64,000 nt of DNA. It comes from Streptomyces smyrnaeus (lineage in GTDB: Bacteria > Actinomycetota > Actinomycetes > Streptomycetales > Streptomycetaceae). The translations under genes were made by a program, and so were the position numbers. The notes below the pieces were generated by a model. That model searched no databases and had not been told where the DNA came from. It was given only the letters and a program-made list of their open reading frames with translations. This document shows positions 16,376 to 26,525 of this stretch, piece by piece. Each line of letters starts with the position of its first letter. The stretch's first letter is position 1. The stretch is from NCBI RefSeq assembly GCF_017676345.1, contig NZ_JAFFZM010000008.1, forward strand, positions 124,001-188,000, written 5' to 3'.

Positions 16376-16870
16376 TCAGTGCAGCAGTCTGGAGATCTGT
16401 GACGGCGTGAGCTCTGTTCCGTCCTTACCCAGAATCTGGGCACCGATCTTCCGGTCCTCTTCTCCGTGGTGGTCCTTGGAGAAGTCCAGGTGGTTGGAGA
16501 TGTGGGCGCACCCTTGAAGCACTGTGTTCACCTGCGAGGTCCAGAACTTCGCGGTGCGGGCCAGTTCCTCGCCCAGTAGGAACGAGTGCGTCTTCAGCTG
16601 TGTGGCCGCGCGTCCGGTCGCCCCGGAACCGTTGCCGTCCTCGCCCCCGCCGAGGTCGGCCGACTTCCGCAGTTTGCGCCAGAGGTTGTAGGCGGCATGC
16701 CCCACGCGTCCGAGGTCGTCTCGTTGGACGACCAGCCATCCGGACCCGTCGAGACGACTACCGGCTCCCGGCCCGGTGTCCGGCGTGGTGGCCTGGTTGA
16801 GGCGCATGGCGGTCGATTCGGTGCCGCCTGAGCTGCTTTTGAGGTCGTTCCACTCCTGCTCGAAGGACAT
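16376..16870 (-). CDS. Small soluble helical protein, first gene of the WXG100-like operon
   Basis: 164 residues from ATG 16870, starting MSFEQEWNDLKSS. It is probably helical, with no signal or transmembrane segment and a Gly-rich middle. The later stretch FLLGEELARTAKFWTSQVNTV resembles the helix pairs of ESX-type partner proteins. A longer open frame upstream covers a GT/CT-rich repeat and is not credible as coding. Position and size suggest a secretion chaperone or heterodimer partner for the downstream WXG100-like protein. That is inference from context only. Confidence 0.6.
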   Translation of the reverse strand: MSFEQEWNDLKSSSGGTESTAMRLNQATTPDTGPGAGSRLDGSGWLVVQRDDLGRVGHAAYNLWRKLRKSADLGGGEDGNGSGATGRAATQLKTHSFLLGEELARTAKFWTSQVNTVLQGCAHISNHLDFSKDHHGEEDRKIGAQILGKDGTELTPSQISRLLH

Positions 16871-16909
16871 CCAGCAACCGCTCCGTCCGATCCCCGGCTC
16901 TCTTCCACG

Positions 16910-16943
16910 GTGTGTGTCTCTGTGTGTGCCTCTGTGTGTCTCT
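16910..16943. repeat. GTGTGT/CTCT-rich simple repeat before the WXG100-like operon
   Basis: Three imperfect copies of a roughly 10-bp unit TGTGTGTCTC lie 40-70 bp upstream of the first operon gene. Low-complexity dinucleotide DNA is rare in this genome. It occupies the likely promoter or leader of the operon, where slippage could change spacing. Confidence 0.6.
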
Positions 16944-17044
16944 ACTGTCACGTAGCGGCACGCGCAGTGACTGTAGTGCACATGTGACGGACTGGGGAGA
17001 GGATTCGAGGGCTCCGGGTGAGGGCCCGGCGCAGCCGTGAGGGA

Positions 17045-17611
17045 TTACTTCCCCCGGCTCGCCCGCAGCATCTCCTCGATGGCCGTGAGGCGGTCCGCGA
17101 GACGGTCGATGTCGGCTCGGGTGGCTTGCTGCGCCTCGGCGCCGGGGACGACGAGCAGCCTGCCGTCCGGCTCCAGGCTGCCGTGCTCGACGGTCTCGAC
17201 GGTGCCGCCGGTCTGGAGCCGTACCGCTTCCTCGACCTCTCCGGTGCGCAGTCCGAGGCGCCGCATCGCGCGGCGGACGATCCGGCCGTCCTCGATGACG
17301 GTGGTCGGCTTGCCCTCCAGCAGTCGGGCGCTGTGCCCCTCGACCGCCAGCAGCCTGTTGACGAGCGCGTTGACGCCCACCAGGGTGGCGGCGCCCACCA
17401 CGCCGCCGAGCAGGCTGTAGTCGTCGCCGATGACGGCGTTCTGTACGACGTTGGACAGCAGGAAGATCACGACGAAGTCGAACGTGTTCATCGACGCCAG
17501 TCCGCGCTTTCCGGCCAGCCGGAACAGTACGACGATGACGGTGTACACCAAGACGGTGCGCAGGATCTTCTCGACGACCGGGATCTCGATGGTCATCATG
17601 TCGTGCCACAT
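17045..17611 (-). CDS. DUF421 (YetF-like) membrane protein
   Basis: A 188-residue protein with three N-terminal transmembrane segments (ILRTVLVYTVIVVLFRLAG, FVVIFLLSNVVQNAVIG, LGGVVGAATLVGVNALV). The conserved LAGKRGLASMNTFDFV motif lies between the first two. A cytosolic domain follows (EGHSARLLEGKPTTVIEDG). This matches the DUF421/YetF family, whose biochemical role is poorly known. The ATG at 17611 has GGGAGG upstream; a second ATG lies four codons later. The C-terminal domain lacks part of the typical YetF length and ends in a helical tail. Confidence 0.8.
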   Translation of the reverse strand: MWHDMMTIEIPVVEKILRTVLVYTVIVVLFRLAGKRGLASMNTFDFVVIFLLSNVVQNAVIGDDYSLLGGVVGAATLVGVNALVNRLLAVEGHSARLLEGKPTTVIEDGRIVRRAMRRLGLRTGEVEEAVRLQTGGTVETVEHGSLEPDGRLLVVPGAEAQQATRADIDRLADRLTAIEEMLRASRGK

Positions 17612-17696
17612 GTCGTCTGGCCTCCCTCTCGGTTCTGACAGTTCCCACAGTGGAGTTGCGGTTTCCCGATAGGCGCCGCAACGCGCGGAGAGAGAA

Positions 17697-17775
17697 CGAG
17701 AGAAGGGGCGGCCTGGGAAGGAAGGGGGAGGAGGGAAGGAAGGAAGGGGAAAGGAGAGGCAGCGGTGAAGGGGGC
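17697..17775 (+). repeat. Long polypurine tract with G-quadruplex potential
   Basis: The 309-bp gap between the DUF421 gene and the next gene holds a nearly pure A/G stretch on the plus strand. Within 17715-17749 four runs of at least three G (17715, 17724, 17733, 17746) are separated by 4-10 nt, a G-quadruplex pattern. It lies upstream of the divergent DUF421 and membrane-protein starts. The rest of the gap holds a CGTACGCCCGTACGCCCGTACC-like short repeat near 17811 and an inverted repeat at 17869. Confidence 0.6.
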
Positions 17776-17868
17776 AGCGGCTCCTGGAGACGGCTTCGAC
17801 CGCGCCGACCGTACGCCCGTACGCCCGTACCGGAAGACTCGACTCCGATACGGCCCCAAGCACGTACA

Positions 17869-17894
17869 AGCCGGTCACCCAAGGTTGACCGGCT
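17869..17894. promoter_or_regulatory. 9-bp inverted repeat overlapping a TTGACC -35-like site
   Basis: AGCCGGTCA and TGACCGGCT flank an 8-nt centre, 27 bp before the downstream ATG. The right arm overlaps TTGACC (17885-17890), a plausible -35 element, with AGGATC about 18 bp further on. It could be an operator or the end of an upstream hairpin. Confidence 0.35.
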
Positions 17895-17920
17895 ACCGTC
17901 AAGTGGCCAGGATCTCCGCC

Positions 17921-18436
17921 ATGTCTTCACGAGCCGCACAGACCACAGTCAAGCGCAGCCGTATGCGGCGGCTCGGCGAGAGCGCCTTCGGGATGCTGCT
18001 GCTGGCGCGGGCCGGGCTGATGGCGCTGATCGCGCTGGTGCTGGTGGTGGCCGGGGTATGGACGTCGTGGGAGACGGCGGCCACCGCCATGACGGGCGAC
18101 GAGCGCGGCACCGTCACCGTGAAGGAGTGCGGGGACGACGAGTGCACCGGGACGTTCCTCGGCGAGAAGACGTCCGAGCCGGAGCGGGTGACCGTCTCCG
18201 AGTTCGTCTCCGGCGGTGAGGGCCGGACGCTGGACGTGGCCGTGCAGCCCGGCACCGACCACGTCGTTCGGACGGGACCGGCCGGGATCCTGTACGCGTG
18301 GGTGCCGCTGGGCGGGGCCCTGCTGCTGGCGTCGCTGGTGATCGCCGGCGGGCTGCGGATGCGGAAGACGGCAGTGGTCACCGGGTTGTGCGGAGCGCTG
18401 GTCATGGGCGGGGCCTGGGCCCTGCTCACCTTCTGA
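17921..18436 (+). CDS. Small membrane protein, function unknown
   Basis: A 171-residue protein with a basic cytosolic start, then a transmembrane segment (LMALIALVLVVAGVW). An extracytoplasmic part of about 75 residues with two nearby Cys (KECGDDECTG) follows, and two C-terminal transmembrane segments (AWVPLGGALLLASLVIAGG and AVVTGLCGALVMGGAWALL). I recognise no family. Its last codons form the left arm of a long inverted repeat shared with the convergent ppc gene region. Confidence 0.7.
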   Translation: MSSRAAQTTVKRSRMRRLGESAFGMLLLARAGLMALIALVLVVAGVWTSWETAATAMTGDERGTVTVKECGDDECTGTFLGEKTSEPERVTVSEFVSGGEGRTLDVAVQPGTDHVVRTGPAGILYAWVPLGGALLLASLVIAGGLRMRKTAVVTGLCGALVMGGAWALLTF

Positions 18437-18480
18437 CGCGCGGAAGGGAAGCGCGCAGAAGGGAAGCAGGGCCCAGGCCC
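18411..18480. terminator. 16-bp perfect inverted repeat between convergent genes
   Basis: GGGCCTGGGCCCTGCT (18411-18426, inside the end of the membrane-protein gene) is exactly complementary to 18465-18480. The 38-nt spacer holds a second small stem GCGCG/CGCGC. Its position between convergent stops (18436 and 18498) suggests a bidirectional terminator with one arm in coding sequence. Confidence 0.65.
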
Positions 18481-18497
18481 GTACGCCGCGGAGGCCG

Positions 18498-21401
<2,904 letters not shown>

Positions 21402-21562
21402 AGGTGCGGCTCCCTTGCGGGGTTGCTTCCCTTGCGGGGGTGCTTCGGGCAGGTGGCGGACCGCGCTGTCCGACGGAACAAGGATAGGTCGGCCCCAGCG
21501 TGGTACAGGACTCCCGTCCGAGAGGTGGGCAGCGCGGCGGACCGCCCCGACGCGCACCCCTC

Positions 21563-21617
21563 TTGTCCCGTGACTCACGGCTGCCATACTTACGACGCCG
21601 TAGGTTACGGAACCGTA
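21563..21617 (+). promoter_or_regulatory. Probable desaturase promoter with TACG-type inverted repeats
   Basis: TTGTCC (21563) and CATACT (21585) are 16 bp apart and fit a sigma-70-like promoter. Directly downstream are TACG-ACGC-CGTA (21591-21602) and TACGG-AA-CCGTA (21606-21617), two small inverted repeats 30-60 bp before the desaturase ATG. They are candidate operators for the TetR-type regulator encoded downstream. Confidence 0.4.
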
Positions 21618-21646
21618 GCCATACCGAGGTCCAATGAGGGACATCT

Positions 21647-22786
21647 ATGACGACAAGCCCGGACGTGCTCGACAGTTCGCCACAGGCCGCCCCCGCCGAC
21701 TCGCCGGAGGCCGCCTCCACACCCGGACCGGCCGCAGGTGCCGCCTCCCCGACCCCGCTCCCGTCCGCGACGCTGGGTGGTGAGAAGCGGCGCTCGGCCG
21801 AACAGATCGCGCTGCTGCTGTTCATCACCGTCCCGTTCGTCGCACTGGTGGCCGCGGTGCCGCTGGCCTGGGGATGGGGGGTGAGCTGGCTGGATCTGGG
21901 GCTGATGGTCGCGATGTACTTCATCGGCTGCCACGGCATCACGATCGGCTTCCACCGCTACTTCACACACGGTTCGTTCAAGGCGAAGCGGCCGCTGCGG
22001 ATCGCGCTCGCCGTCATGGGCTCGCTCGCCGTCGAGGGCCCGCTGGTGCGCTGGGTCGCCGACCACCGCAAGCACCACAAGTTCTCCGACGCCGAGGGCG
22101 ACCCGCACTCCCCGTGGCGCTACGGGGAGACGATCCCCGCGCTGATGAAGGGCCTGTGGTGGGCGCACGTCGCATGGATGTTCGACGAGGAGCAGACCCC
22201 GCAGCACAAGTACGCGCCCGACCTGGTCAAGGACCCCGCGCTGCGCGCCGTCTCCCGCCAGTTCGTGATGTGGACCGTCATCTCGCTGATGATCCCGCCG
22301 GTGATCGGCGGACTCGCCACCTGGTCGTGGCAAGGCGCGGTGACCGCCTTCTTCTGGGGCTCGCTGGTGCGCGTCGCACTCCTGCACCACGTCACCTGGT
22401 CGATCAACTCCATCTGCCACGCCGTCGGCAAGCGCCCCTTCAAGTCCCGGGACCGGTCGGGCAACGTGTGGTGGCTGGCGGTCCTGTCCTGCGGCGAGTC
22501 CTGGCACAATCTGCACCACGCCGACCCCACCTGCGCCCGGCACGGCGTCGAGCGGGGACAGATCGACTCCAGCGCGCGCATCATCCGTTGGTTCGAGAAG
22601 GCCGGCTGGGCGTACGACGTGCGCTGGCCGAAGAGCGAGCGGCTGGACTCCAAGCGCTCCACGGACGGTTCACGCCGTCGCAGGACCGAGCAGCCCGTCC
22701 CGAACGGCACCGAGCAGGACCCGGCGACCGACGGGACGAGTGAGGCCGACTCCCGCCGTCCCGACCGGTCGGCCCAGGCGGCATGA
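21647..22786 (+). CDS. Membrane fatty acyl delta-9-type desaturase
   Basis: It introduces a double bond into acyl chains using a di-iron centre fed by an electron donor. The 379-residue protein has the three histidine boxes HRYFTH (103-108), HRKHH (140-144) and ESWHNLHH (about 282-289), and about four transmembrane segments. This is the stearoyl-CoA desaturase layout. The first 45 and last 45 residues are disordered, Pro/Ser/Arg-rich tails. A TetR-family gene follows 74 bp downstream on the same strand and probably regulates it. Confidence 0.93.
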   Translation: MTTSPDVLDSSPQAAPADSPEAASTPGPAAGAASPTPLPSATLGGEKRRSAEQIALLLFITVPFVALVAAVPLAWGWGVSWLDLGLMVAMYFIGCHGITIGFHRYFTHGSFKAKRPLRIALAVMGSLAVEGPLVRWVADHRKHHKFSDAEGDPHSPWRYGETIPALMKGLWWAHVAWMFDEEQTPQHKYAPDLVKDPALRAVSRQFVMWTVISLMIPPVIGGLATWSWQGAVTAFFWGSLVRVALLHHVTWSINSICHAVGKRPFKSRDRSGNVWWLAVLSCGESWHNLHHADPTCARHGVERGQIDSSARIIRWFEKAGWAYDVRWPKSERLDSKRSTDGSRRRRTEQPVPNGTEQDPATDGTSEADSRRPDRSAQAA

Positions 22787-22859
22787 TGCTGTGCTGACCC
22801 AGGGGCCCAGCCAGGCCCCCGGGTCCCGAGACAGCCATACGACAGGGAAGGCCCACTCT

Positions 22860-23552
22860 GTGCCGACCGACGAGACGACGCCGCCGACGACGCCGTTCAG
22901 CGGCGGGACGCCGCCGTCCAGCAGTCCGAAGAAGCGTGCCCGTCGCCGGATGACCGGCAAGGAGCGCCGCGAACAGCTGCTGGACATCGGCCGCACCCTC
23001 TTCGCCGAACGTGGCTTCGAGGGAACGTCGGTGGAGGAGATCGCCCACAAGGCCGGGGTCTCCAAGCCTGTCGTCTACGAACACTTCGGCGGCAAGGAGG
23101 GCCTGTACGCGGTCGTCGTCGACCGCGAGATGCGGCGCCTGCTGGACATGGTGACCGGGGCGCTCACGGGGGGCCACCCCCGTGAGCTGCTGGAACAGGC
23201 CGCCTTCGCGCTGCTCGACTACATCGAGCAGTACACCGACGGCTTCCGCATCCTGGTGCGAGACTCCCCCCTCCCCCAGTCGACCGGCACCTTCGCGTCG
23301 CTGATCTCCGACATCGCCACCCAGGTCGAGGACATCCTCGGCCGCGAGTTCAAGAACCGCGGCTTCGACGCCAAGCTCTCCCCCCTCTACGCCCAGGCCC
23401 TCGTCGGCATGGTCGCCCTCACGGGGCAGTGGTGGCTCAACGTCCGCAAGCCGAAGAAGGCCGAGGTGGCGGCGCATCTGGTCAACCTCGCCTGGCACGG
23501 CCTGGACGGGCTGGAGCAGAAGCCGCGCCTGATCGGTCACAGGAGGTCGTGA
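22860..23552 (+). CDS. TetR-family transcriptional regulator
   Basis: A 230-residue regulator. Residues about 33-80 form the TetR helix-turn-helix (RREQLLDIGRTLFAERGF, then EEIAHKAGVSKPVVYEHFG). The C-terminal domain is all-helical and ends in Trp-rich LTGQWWLNVRKPKK. GTG 22860 is supported by GGGAAGG. As the second gene after the desaturase it is a plausible controller of membrane-lipid desaturation, like FasR/DesT-type regulators; the ligand (perhaps acyl-CoA) is inferred only. Confidence 0.88.
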   Translation: MPTDETTPPTTPFSGGTPPSSSPKKRARRRMTGKERREQLLDIGRTLFAERGFEGTSVEEIAHKAGVSKPVVYEHFGGKEGLYAVVVDREMRRLLDMVTGALTGGHPRELLEQAAFALLDYIEQYTDGFRILVRDSPLPQSTGTFASLISDIATQVEDILGREFKNRGFDAKLSPLYAQALVGMVALTGQWWLNVRKPKKAEVAAHLVNLAWHGLDGLEQKPRLIGHRRS

Positions 23553-23657
23553 ACCATCGGCCCCCCTGCGGGGGCCGCCACCCATTTGGACGACCTCCGT
23601 CGTACCCGCCCGCTACCGTGGAAGCGCAGGCCGAGAATCCCACTTATGGGAGGAACA

Positions 23658-24326
23658 ATGACTGCCGAGCCGATCGCCGGGCACGAGCCCGAGCCTGAGC
23701 GCCAGCCTGAGGCCGAGCGTCAGTCTGCGCCACAACCCGCGCGCGAACCCGGCAGGCGCTGGCCGAGGCCGCCCCTGGACGGATACACCGTGGACGACCT
23801 GTTCACGCTGCCCGACCTCCCGCCGCACACCGAGCTGATCGACGGGAGTCTGGTTTTCGTGAGTCCGCAGCGGGATTACCACAGCATCGTGATCGACCTT
23901 TTGCTGGCGGGCCTGCGCAGCAGCGTCCCGAAGACGCTGAAGGTGCGCCGCGAGATGGCAGTCGTGCTGGACCGGAAGAACGCTCCTGAGCCGGACATCT
24001 GTGTGGTGAACGCCGATGCCGTCACCGAGCGGAGTCTGACGCGGTACGCCGTGGAGAATGTCCAACTGGCAGTAGAGGTCGTCTCCCCCGAATCGGAAGC
24101 CCGCGATCACGACACCAAGCCGCACAAGTACGCCGCAGCGCGCATCCCGAACTTCTGGCTGGTGGACCAGGCGGGCGCCGACGAGCACCCCGTCGTACGA
24201 GTCTACGAACTCGACCCCGTCACAAAGGCATACGCGCTGACCGGCATCCACCACAACCGGCTCAAGGTGAGCGTGCCGTTCGACATCGACATCGACATCA
24301 CCTCGGAAGCGCTCGACGAGTTCTGA
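23658..24326 (+). CDS. Uma2-family PD-(D/E)XK restriction-like protein
   Basis: A 222-residue protein with the Uma2 fold. The entry motif is YTVDDLFTLPDLPPHTELIDG, given here as a position guide (about 43-63). It has the acidic pair in APEPDICVVNADAV, AVEVVSPESEARDHD, and the Lys-bearing KPHKYAAARIPNFWLVD. These map to the PD-(D/E)XK nuclease core. A 30-residue Glu/Pro/Arg-rich N-terminal tail precedes the fold. Uma2 proteins are numerous in Streptomyces and cyanobacteria with no settled role. ATG 23658 follows GGAGGAA. Confidence 0.85.
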   Translation: MTAEPIAGHEPEPERQPEAERQSAPQPAREPGRRWPRPPLDGYTVDDLFTLPDLPPHTELIDGSLVFVSPQRDYHSIVIDLLLAGLRSSVPKTLKVRREMAVVLDRKNAPEPDICVVNADAVTERSLTRYAVENVQLAVEVVSPESEARDHDTKPHKYAAARIPNFWLVDQAGADEHPVVRVYELDPVTKAYALTGIHHNRLKVSVPFDIDIDITSEALDEF

Positions 24327-24433
24327 GGGTTCTTCGCGGCGGGCCGAAAATCCCTCGGTCCGAAACGGAACGTGTGGGAAGCTCCCCTCGCGGTGTGCCG
24401 AGGTGTGCACACCTTCGACCGCGGAGGACGAGG

Positions 24434-24997
24434 ATGTTCGCGATATCCCTGGGTGACGACGGCGCGGAACTGCGCCCTCTCGAACCGTGGCAGGCCGAGG
24501 AGTTCCTCGCCCACATCGAGCGCGGGCGGGAGTTCATCGGGGCGCATGTGGGGCTGCCCGACGCCAACAAGGATCTGGAGTCGGCGCGCGCCTTCCTCCG
24601 GTCCTACGCCGAGAAGGCCGCCACCGACACCGGGCGGATCTACGGCATCTGGACGGCCGAGGACGAGTTGGTCGGCGGGGTGCTCTTCCGCACGATGGAC
24701 GTGCCCCAGGGCAACGCCGAGGCCGGCTGCTGGCTCGAACCCTCAGCCGTGGGCAAGGGACTGGTGACCCGCGCGGTACGCGTCATCATCGACTGGGCCG
24801 TCGAGGAACGGGGCATCCACCGCGTCGAGTGGCACGTGTCCGCGGCGAACGAGCCCAGCATCGCCGTCGCCCGCCGCCTGGGCATGACGAAGGACGGCGT
24901 CCTTCGGGAGAGCTTCCTCTACCGCGGCAAGCGGGCCGACATGGAGATCTGGTCGGTCCTCGCCCCGGAGTGGCGCGCCGGCAGAAAGGCGTCCTAG
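24434..24997 (+). CDS. GNAT-family N-acetyltransferase (RimJ/RimL-like)
   Basis: A 187-residue GNAT protein. It has AELRPLEPWQAEEF near the start, the core ENELVGGVLFRTMDV-like strands, an acetyl-CoA-binding region around EPSAVGKGLVTRAV, and the RimL-type ending GIHRVEWHVSAANEPS then ARRLGMTKDGVLRES. It probably acetylates a protein N-terminus or a small molecule; the substrate is unknown. ATG 24434 follows GGAGG. Confidence 0.88.
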   Translation: MFAISLGDDGAELRPLEPWQAEEFLAHIERGREFIGAHVGLPDANKDLESARAFLRSYAEKAATDTGRIYGIWTAEDELVGGVLFRTMDVPQGNAEAGCWLEPSAVGKGLVTRAVRVIIDWAVEERGIHRVEWHVSAANEPSIAVARRLGMTKDGVLRESFLYRGKRADMEIWSVLAPEWRAGRKAS

Positions 24998-25075
24998 CGC
25001 CCTCCCCCGCACCCCGACAGCGACCACGACCGCAGCCGCGGCCGCGACAGCGACCGCAGCCAGGACCGCGACGAG

Positions 25076-25115
25076 TCACCGCTTCACCGCTTCACCGGTT
25101 CACCGCTTCACCGCG
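25076..25115. repeat. Five tandem octamers overlapping the end of tam
   Basis: TCACCGCT is repeated five times with one or two changes. The fourth copy supplies the stop codon of the minus-strand methyltransferase gene. A short GCGAC/CGCAGCC-rich stretch precedes it. It may be slippage-generated sequence that can alter the C-terminus. Confidence 0.7.
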
Positions 25116-25903
25116 ACCGCGAAGACCCGGCGGAACGGGAACGCCGTCGTGCCGTCCGCGGCGCGTGGATATGCCTCGCGGAGAGCTTCCGCGTACTCGG
25201 CGAGGAAGCTGTCGCGGGCGGCGGGGTCGTCGGCCAGGCGGGCCAGTACGGGGCGCAGTGCGGTGCCCTTGGTCCATTCGAGTACGGGGTCGGGGCCGGT
25301 CAGCCGGTGGAGGTAGGTCGTCTCCCAGGTGTCGACGTCGCAGCCCTCGGGGCCCAGCGGGGCGAGGAGGTCCGCGTACTCGGCGGGGCTCAGCACGGTG
25401 TCGGCGCGGGAGGGTGCGCCGACGCGGTCGCGCCAGCGTGGGGAGTCGCGCAGTTCACTCAACAGGGTGTGGCTCGGTGCCCGGAAGTTGCCGGGCACCT
25501 GGAAGGCGAGGACGCCGCCGGACGGCAGGGCCGCGAGCCACTCGGGGAAGGAGTTCTGGTGGCCGGGCACCCACTGGAGGGCGGCGTTGGAGAACAGCAG
25601 CCCGAAGTTCTCCCCGGGGTCGGGGCGCCAGTGGGCCAGGTCGGCGTGGGCGAAGTCGAGGCGGCCCGGCCGGGCGTGCGCCGCGGCCTCGCGGAGCATC
25701 TCCGGTGAGTTGTCGTATCCGGTGATGTGCGCCTCGGGCCACCGCTCGGTCAGTGGTGTGCTGGGGCCACCGGGGCCGCAACCGAGGTCGGCGATCCGGA
25801 CGCGAGGATGACCCGGCAGTTGATCGGGTACCTGTGCGAGGAGATCGAGAACGGGACGAAGGCGAGGGCCTGAGTGCCGTAGATACTGCTGGGGGTCCCA
25901 CAT
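25100..25903 (-). CDS. tam: Trans-aconitate 2-methyltransferase
   Basis: It uses SAM to methylate trans-aconitate, an inhibitor of aconitase, and so detoxifies it. The 267-residue class I methyltransferase starts MWDPQQYLRHSGPRLRP. Its SAM motif is IADLGCGPGGPSTPL, followed by ITGYDNSPEMLREA and the family motif SNAALQWVPGH, ending FPFRRVFAVAVKR. ATG 25903 lacks a clear binding site; a GTG five codons upstream (25918) has AGAGAG before it and is an alternative. It is divergent from the MarR-type gene tamR with a perfect palindrome between. Confidence 0.9.
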   Translation of the reverse strand: MWDPQQYLRHSGPRLRPVLDLLAQVPDQLPGHPRVRIADLGCGPGGPSTPLTERWPEAHITGYDNSPEMLREAAAHARPGRLDFAHADLAHWRPDPGENFGLLFSNAALQWVPGHQNSFPEWLAALPSGGVLAFQVPGNFRAPSHTLLSELRDSPRWRDRVGAPSRADTVLSPAEYADLLAPLGPEGCDVDTWETTYLHRLTGPDPVLEWTKGTALRPVLARLADDPAARDSFLAEYAEALREAYPRAADGTTAFPFRRVFAVAVKR

Positions 25904-25924
25904 GGCAGCAGGGTGCACGCACTC

Positions 25925-25942
25925 TCTCTTGACGTCAAGAGA
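25925..25942. promoter_or_regulatory. 18-bp perfect palindrome, probable TamR operator
   Basis: TCTCTTGAC-GTCAAGAGA lies midway between the tam and tamR starts. MarR-family regulators typically bind such palindromes between divergent genes, and TamR of Streptomyces coelicolor is known to control tam and itself in response to trans-aconitate. A degenerate second half-site, CTTCACGTCGACA, follows immediately. Confidence 0.8.
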
Positions 25943-25962
25943 CTTCACGTCGACACAACCTC

Positions 25963-25968
25963 TACACT
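25963..25968 (+). promoter_or_regulatory. -10-like hexamer of a probable leaderless tamR transcript
   Basis: TACACT ends 6 nt before the tamR ATG and no ribosome-binding site is visible, so transcription would start at or next to the ATG. Leaderless messages are common in Streptomyces. Confidence 0.5.
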
Positions 25969-25974
25969 GATCCC

Positions 25975-26472
25975 ATGGAGGACGAGGTCGACCGTTTGGT
26001 GGCAGCATGGCGCCGAGAGCGCCCTGACCTCGACGTCGAGCCGCTCGAGGTGCTCAGCCGGGTCAGCAGACTGGCCCGGCACCTGGACCGCGCCCGCCGT
26101 ATCGCGTTCTCCGAGCACGGTCTGGAGCCGTGGGAGTTCGACGTGCTGACCGCGCTCCGCCGTGCGGGCACCCCCTACCAGCTCTCGCCCGGCCAGTTGC
26201 TCACCCAGACCCTGGTCACGTCCGGCACGATGACCAACCGCATCGACCGCCTCGCCAAGAAGGGGCTCGTCGAACGACTGCCCGACCCCAGCGACCGGCG
26301 CGGGGTCCTGGTCCGGCTCACGGCCGAGGGACGGGACCGCGCCGACAGCGCACTGGCCGGGCTGCTCGACCAGGAGCGCGCCATTCTCGCCGAGCTCTCC
26401 CCGCTGCAGCGCGGCGAATTGGCCTCACTGCTGCGTCAGCTGACGGCACCGTTCGACAACATTCCCACCTGA
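25975..26472 (+). CDS. tamR: MarR-family regulator, TamR
   Basis: A 165-residue winged-helix regulator. It has a long N-terminal helix (DRLVAAWRRERPDLDVEPLE) and the DNA-binding helices around SPGQLLTQTLVTSGTMTNRIDRL. The wing is LPDPSDRRGVLVRLT and a C-terminal dimerisation helix follows. The divergent tam gene and the perfect palindrome between them identify it as TamR, which senses trans-aconitate and related metabolites in S. coelicolor. The tam/tamR pair acts when oxidatively damaged aconitase lets trans-aconitate accumulate. Confidence 0.88.
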   Translation: MEDEVDRLVAAWRRERPDLDVEPLEVLSRVSRLARHLDRARRIAFSEHGLEPWEFDVLTALRRAGTPYQLSPGQLLTQTLVTSGTMTNRIDRLAKKGLVERLPDPSDRRGVLVRLTAEGRDRADSALAGLLDQERAILAELSPLQRGELASLLRQLTAPFDNIPT

Positions 26473-26525
26473 GCCCTGTCCCGGGGCTCTACCCCGCGCG
26501 CACCCCGGGCCGTACGATCACGCGC

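Noticed and set aside
25076-25115. CRISPR-like array made of octamer repeats
   Set aside because: Units are 8 bp, directly abutting, with no spacers.
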